From positions 1 through 17,800 of the forward strand of contig JAFWZH010000117.1 of assembly GCA_017522515.1 (NCBI GenBank): a stretch of DNA of 17,800 nucleotides, read 5' to 3'. Below, one piece after another: positions 14,799 to 17,800 of the stretch (position 1 is its first letter; each line of letters starts with the position of its first letter). The notes below the pieces were generated by a model, which saw only the letters and a program-made list of their open reading frames with translations, did no database searches and was not told the origin of the DNA. The stretch is from Clostridia bacterium. GTDB taxonomy: Bacteria; Bacillota_A; Clostridia; UBA1212; UBA1255. Both the position numbers and the translations under genes were made by a program.

Positions 14799-17147
14799 TT
14801 ATTTATCGAGTTCCTTCAATAATTCTGCTAAAACACCAATTGCTTTTGTAGGACCTTGGAAGGTAGCTATAACACCTTTATCTTTCATTTCTTTGAGGGT
14901 TAAGCTGTTATGCGGATAGGACTTTAATAATTCCAAACGAATATATTTATCACTGGGTGCAATGGCGTCATCTTTGTAGTATTCAGAATCATCTATAATA
15001 CGATCTGAAGCGCTAAGATTTGTAGCAATCACACGGCACTTATAAGAAATTTCCGCATAAGGCAATGTAAGGTAAATATATACAATATCATCAACTTCGT
15101 AATTGGCGTGTTGCGCCCATTCAATTTGGGCCATATTATTAAATGCTCCAATCACATCATAATAATCCGTATTGCCTGCAATAACCCAAACTGTGTTACC
15201 TTCAACGCCGTTATCATTGTTGAAAACTTTTTTGGCAGTTTCAAAAGAAATAGAGCTATACTCTTCGTCAGTCCAACCACCAAACTCGGTTTTGATTTGA
15301 TCGATATCCCAGATATCTTTGGCGATATTCAAGTACGTTCCAGCTCGTTCTTGAATGAATGCTTTATTCATTTTTGCATATGGTTTTATACCATATTTTT
15401 TAGCTAACGGTATAAAGAGTGGGTTGTTCTCGTGGAAAAGGCTGTTCATTGCTTTAGCCAGGACAACACTATCACCGAGATATTTCTGCACTTTCGAATC
15501 ATACTTCATTTCCTGGTAGCTTCTATTCTTATCTTTGGTAAGAATCAGTAAGTTTCCGATGTTGTGTCTTGTGGTATTAAAATCACGTTCATCGGCGAAT
15601 CCATCGGAATAGTCGGAATACATATCCGGTAAGATGTGCTCAATATCAAACGGATTCTTTGCTTTTCGATCAACGTATGTATCAAATTCAGAAGGATTAC
15701 CCATTTGAACATTGATATAAGACGCAAATCGAGCAAGGAAATGCAGAGTGTATCTCTTGAAGAATTGGTTTTCATAATTCAGTTCTTCGAATTTGTCCCA
15801 ACCAACATGTGCATCTTTTAACGCCTTGGTAAGAACAATAGCAATTTCTTTGACGCTCTTATTTCTGATATTAACCAAAACCTTAAACAAGAAGACTTTA
15901 TTTGTATTAAAGTTTGCTTTCTTGAAATTGAGAATTCGATTAGATGCAAAAATGTCAACGAATTTTGCCACGAGCTTTATTTTCTCATTGACAACGGAAG
16001 GTTCGTCATCCTTATCGATGGCAGAGATCATAAGCAATGTTTGATAGTTCAAATCTCTGTTTGCGTTATAAAATACACTTTCAAACCCAGCAGTGAGTTT
16101 TTTGGAATATTTCTTTATGTCAAGATAAAGTTCAACCATTTGGCTCATTTCTTTGAGCACAAATTCTTTATAGTCCTTGGATTGGGTTAATCCCATCTGC
16201 TTTTTAGCATTCTGACGTACCCATTCGTGGAACTTCTCACCAAGAAGCTCATAGTCTTTGTCTTCAGCATCTTTTTTGCCCTCACGGAGCGATGTGGCAT
16301 AATTTCCGCGAAGCCAAAGAGAAACAAACTCAACATCAGCCGTATTAACAATACCACTTTGTTCGGATTCGGATGCAGATTTAATCTTGTTAACAAGCTC
16401 CTGCCACTTAGCATTTACTTCACGCTTATCTTCTTCACTTACTTCATTTAAGACAAATGCTTTCAGCATTTCCGCGCTATTTAAACTCAAGCCCCGGTCA
16501 TTCATCGTAATGAAAATTGTATGAGCTTCCTGTTCGGAAGGAGTTACAATTTCAAGTAGCAAGATTTTGTGCATCATCCAACATGCAAAATACGGTAATG
16601 CGTCGGGTGTAATTTCGTCCCTGAACAAGTCGATAATATCAAGATATCTATCAAGAAGCGTTTGAGAGCTTTCGTCCGTAGGTTGGAAATTTGTTTCGCC
16701 TTTATACAAATGATCCATACATGCCTTGCGCTCGGGGACATTAATGTTAAATGTCTTTTTTGCACCAAAAGGACTGGAAAGAATCATGTTAGGCAGCATA
16801 CTGTCAAGCTCATGGTTACCTTGATCGTGAAGCATCTTGTTAATGTACATCAACAGTAATGTCAAAGAAGTCAAACGCTGTTGTCCGTCAACAATTTCCT
16901 TTGTTGAATCGTCACCAGTACGAATGATACTTCCCATAAAGTAATAACCATATTGAGCTACTTCATCTGTATCTTCGTGTTTAAACTTGCTGTTTTCGTA
17001 ATACATTAAAAAGCAATCCGTTATATCGTTGATAAGCTGCTCAATTTGTTTTCTACCCCAACGGTATTCTCTTTGATAAACATTGATCGTAAAAGTTTTG
17101 CTATTCAGTATTTCATATAGTGTTTCTGTTTTATTGATTCTTTCCAT
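14799..17147 (-). CDS. DUF262-DUF1524-EVE protein, GmrSD-like modification-dependent restriction candidate
   Basis: Three parts can be seen in 782 residues. DUF262 (about 5-240) has the ParB/Srx-like YQREYRWG (24-31) and the hallmark DGQQR (87-91). A DUF1524 HNH-type nuclease follows, with FDIEHILPDM (near 500) and HNIGNLLILTKDKN. A PUA-like EVE domain begins near residue 650 (TVWVIAGNTDYYDVIGAFN, then DDIVYIYLTLPY). In GmrSD, DUF262 uses nucleotides and DUF1524 cuts DNA carrying glucosylated hydroxymethylcytosine. EVE/PUA-like domains flip and read modified bases, so the fusion suggests its own modified-base sensor. AAAGGA lies 8 bases before the ATG. It reads into hsdM with a 60-bp gap, matching the habit of type IV enzymes to sit with type I systems. 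The modification recognised cannot be told from the sequence. Confidence 0.85.
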   Translation of the reverse strand: MERINKTETLYEILNSKTFTINVYQREYRWGRKQIEQLINDITDCFLMYYENSKFKHEDTDEVAQYGYYFMGSIIRTGDDSTKEIVDGQQRLTSLTLLLMYINKMLHDQGNHELDSMLPNMILSSPFGAKKTFNINVPERKACMDHLYKGETNFQPTDESSQTLLDRYLDIIDLFRDEITPDALPYFACWMMHKILLLEIVTPSEQEAHTIFITMNDRGLSLNSAEMLKAFVLNEVSEEDKREVNAKWQELVNKIKSASESEQSGIVNTADVEFVSLWLRGNYATSLREGKKDAEDKDYELLGEKFHEWVRQNAKKQMGLTQSKDYKEFVLKEMSQMVELYLDIKKYSKKLTAGFESVFYNANRDLNYQTLLMISAIDKDDEPSVVNEKIKLVAKFVDIFASNRILNFKKANFNTNKVFLFKVLVNIRNKSVKEIAIVLTKALKDAHVGWDKFEELNYENQFFKRYTLHFLARFASYINVQMGNPSEFDTYVDRKAKNPFDIEHILPDMYSDYSDGFADERDFNTTRHNIGNLLILTKDKNRSYQEMKYDSKVQKYLGDSVVLAKAMNSLFHENNPLFIPLAKKYGIKPYAKMNKAFIQERAGTYLNIAKDIWDIDQIKTEFGGWTDEEYSSISFETAKKVFNNDNGVEGNTVWVIAGNTDYYDVIGAFNNMAQIEWAQHANYEVDDIVYIYLTLPYAEISYKCRVIATNLSASDRIIDDSEYYKDDAIAPSDKYIRLELLKSYPHNSLTLKEMKDKGVIATFQGPTKAIGVLAELLKELDK

Positions 17148-17218
17148 TAGAAAAATCCTTTCAAATTACAAATCCTTTGTGGCGTGTATAGCATTTTGTT
17201 TTTAGTGATTAGCTAAAA

Positions 17219-17800
17219 TTATATGCTCGCAATCTCAACCCGTTTCCCACTAAACGCCACGCCGTATTTGAATATATTCTTGACGCCCTTAGTGGAGAGT
17301 TCGGTATCGTATTTTCTGTCGTTAATCTGCTTCAGGGCTGTTTCCGAGAGTGCTTTCAGCTCATCATCGGAGCAGTCCTTGGCTGCCTTGAGCTCGATGA
17401 GAACGCCGGGCATCTTTGTGTCCTTTGGGCAGAGGCAAATGTCGTAGCGACCTTCGCCTGATTCACGATTGGATGTGATATAATAGCGGTTATCCAACGT
17501 TGCGCAGAGACCGAGGACAAGCCCGTGGTAGAAGTTTTCGCCAACGGTATCGTAGCTACTTGCGGATTGCATCAGAAGTGTACCGATGTGCTTTTGAAGT
17601 GCCGTAGCATTGTTGGAATAAATTGCTTCTTGGATAGAAATTGCGGTCGATTGCGGAACAATTTTGTGTAGCTTTTGGAGAACTTCTTTGTTATAAACAA
17701 ACGCGATCTCCTTATTGGGAATGGCAACTTCGCACATGAAGTCTCCACTGAAAGCGGGATCGGATTTAATGACCTTCAGATATCCGGCAACGAGCAGGAA
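17219..17800 (-). CDS. C-terminal part of an AAA-ATPase-like/DUF1703 protein (partial, runs off right edge)
   Basis: The frame is open to the edge, giving about 193 C-terminal residues. The M at 17737 is internal: upstream codons read FLLVAGYLKVIKSDPAF, joining smoothly to the family phrase VAIPNKEI. The PD-(D/E)XK nuclease core is visible as GEGRYDICLCP with the ELK of GVLIELKAAKDC. The family (N-terminal AAA-ATPase-like domain plus PDDEXK_9/DUF1703) usually spans 500-600 residues. It occurs in many copies in gut Bacillota and Bacteroidota; its function is unknown, with a mobile-element or defence link suspected. The segment looks more GC-rich than the R-M genes. It lies 71 bp upstream of the DUF262 gene on the same strand. 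Confidence 0.85.
   Translation of the reverse strand, partial: FLLVAGYLKVIKSDPAFSGDFMCEVAIPNKEIAFVYNKEVLQKLHKIVPQSTAISIQEAIYSNNATALQKHIGTLLMQSASSYDTVGENFYHGLVLGLCATLDNRYYITSNRESGEGRYDICLCPKDTKMPGVLIELKAAKDCSDDELKALSETALKQINDRKYDTELSTKGVKNIFKYGVAFSGKRVEIASI

Noticed and set aside
17148..17218. Promoter in the gap before the DUF262 gene
   Set aside because: TATACA-like and TATAAT-like words occur, but none has an acceptable -35 box at proper distance, so I could not support a promoter.

Overview
The window is one densely packed defence island. All convincing genes lie on the minus strand, so the reading order runs from high to low coordinates. Several signs point to a low-GC Gram-positive bacterium (Bacillota, most likely an anaerobic Clostridia or Negativicutes-type gut or rumen organism). 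These are strong AAGGAG-type ribosome sites, a textbook sigma-A promoter (TTGACA, 17 bp, TATACT), and the protein flavour of the LexA-like, YjbR and DUF1703 genes. The defence genes look visibly more AT-rich than the genes at the two ends, which suggests acquisition by transfer. Species cannot be fixed from the sequence alone.

Layout from the right edge: (1) the C-terminal part of a DUF1703/AAA-ATPase-like gene with a PD-(D/E)XK nuclease domain (17219 to beyond 17800). (2) A DUF262-DUF1524-EVE protein (14799-17147), a GmrSD-like modification-dependent restriction candidate with a PUA-like modified-base reader at its end. (3) A complete type I restriction-modification operon, hsdM-hsdS-hsdR (7768-14738), whose genes overlap by 8 bp. 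(4) A YgjP/DUF45-type metallopeptidase coupled to hsdR through ATGA. (5) A SEFIR (TIR-like) protein (6005-7090). (6) A 1101-residue protein with an N-terminal DUF4365-like nuclease fold and a C-terminal SF1 helicase (2588-5893). Genes 2 to 6 are collinear with short gaps and look like a stacked, partly co-transcribed set. The type I enzyme would attack unmodified DNA, the DUF262/EVE protein modified DNA, and the SEFIR protein would act as a suicide (abortive infection) layer. The helicase-nuclease is a further effector or a partner of SEFIR.

Downstream of the island are a YjbR/MmcQ-like gene (2167-2547) with a terminator and then about 620 bp without a gene (1543-2166) that is full of structure. 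It holds ten short hairpins in about 220 bp, five tandem 11-bp repeats, and three copies of a 19-bp repeat spaced exactly 33 bp apart. That is the look of an iteron origin, partition site or transfer origin. It ends in a terminator and then the promoter of a LexA-like, self-cleaving repressor (928-1542), which is followed by a small zinc-ribbon gene (675-917). The repressor promoter carries a palindrome over its -10 box, and a near copy of it lies just past the zinc-ribbon gene.

The left end (1-674) has a second hairpin-rich stretch with a strong terminator, then a 72-residue excisionase-like helix-turn-helix gene and the first codons of another gene running off the edge. Repressor, excisionase-like protein, iterons and defence cargo together suggest an integrative or plasmid-like element. 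No integrase, relaxase or Rep gene is visible in the window to prove it.
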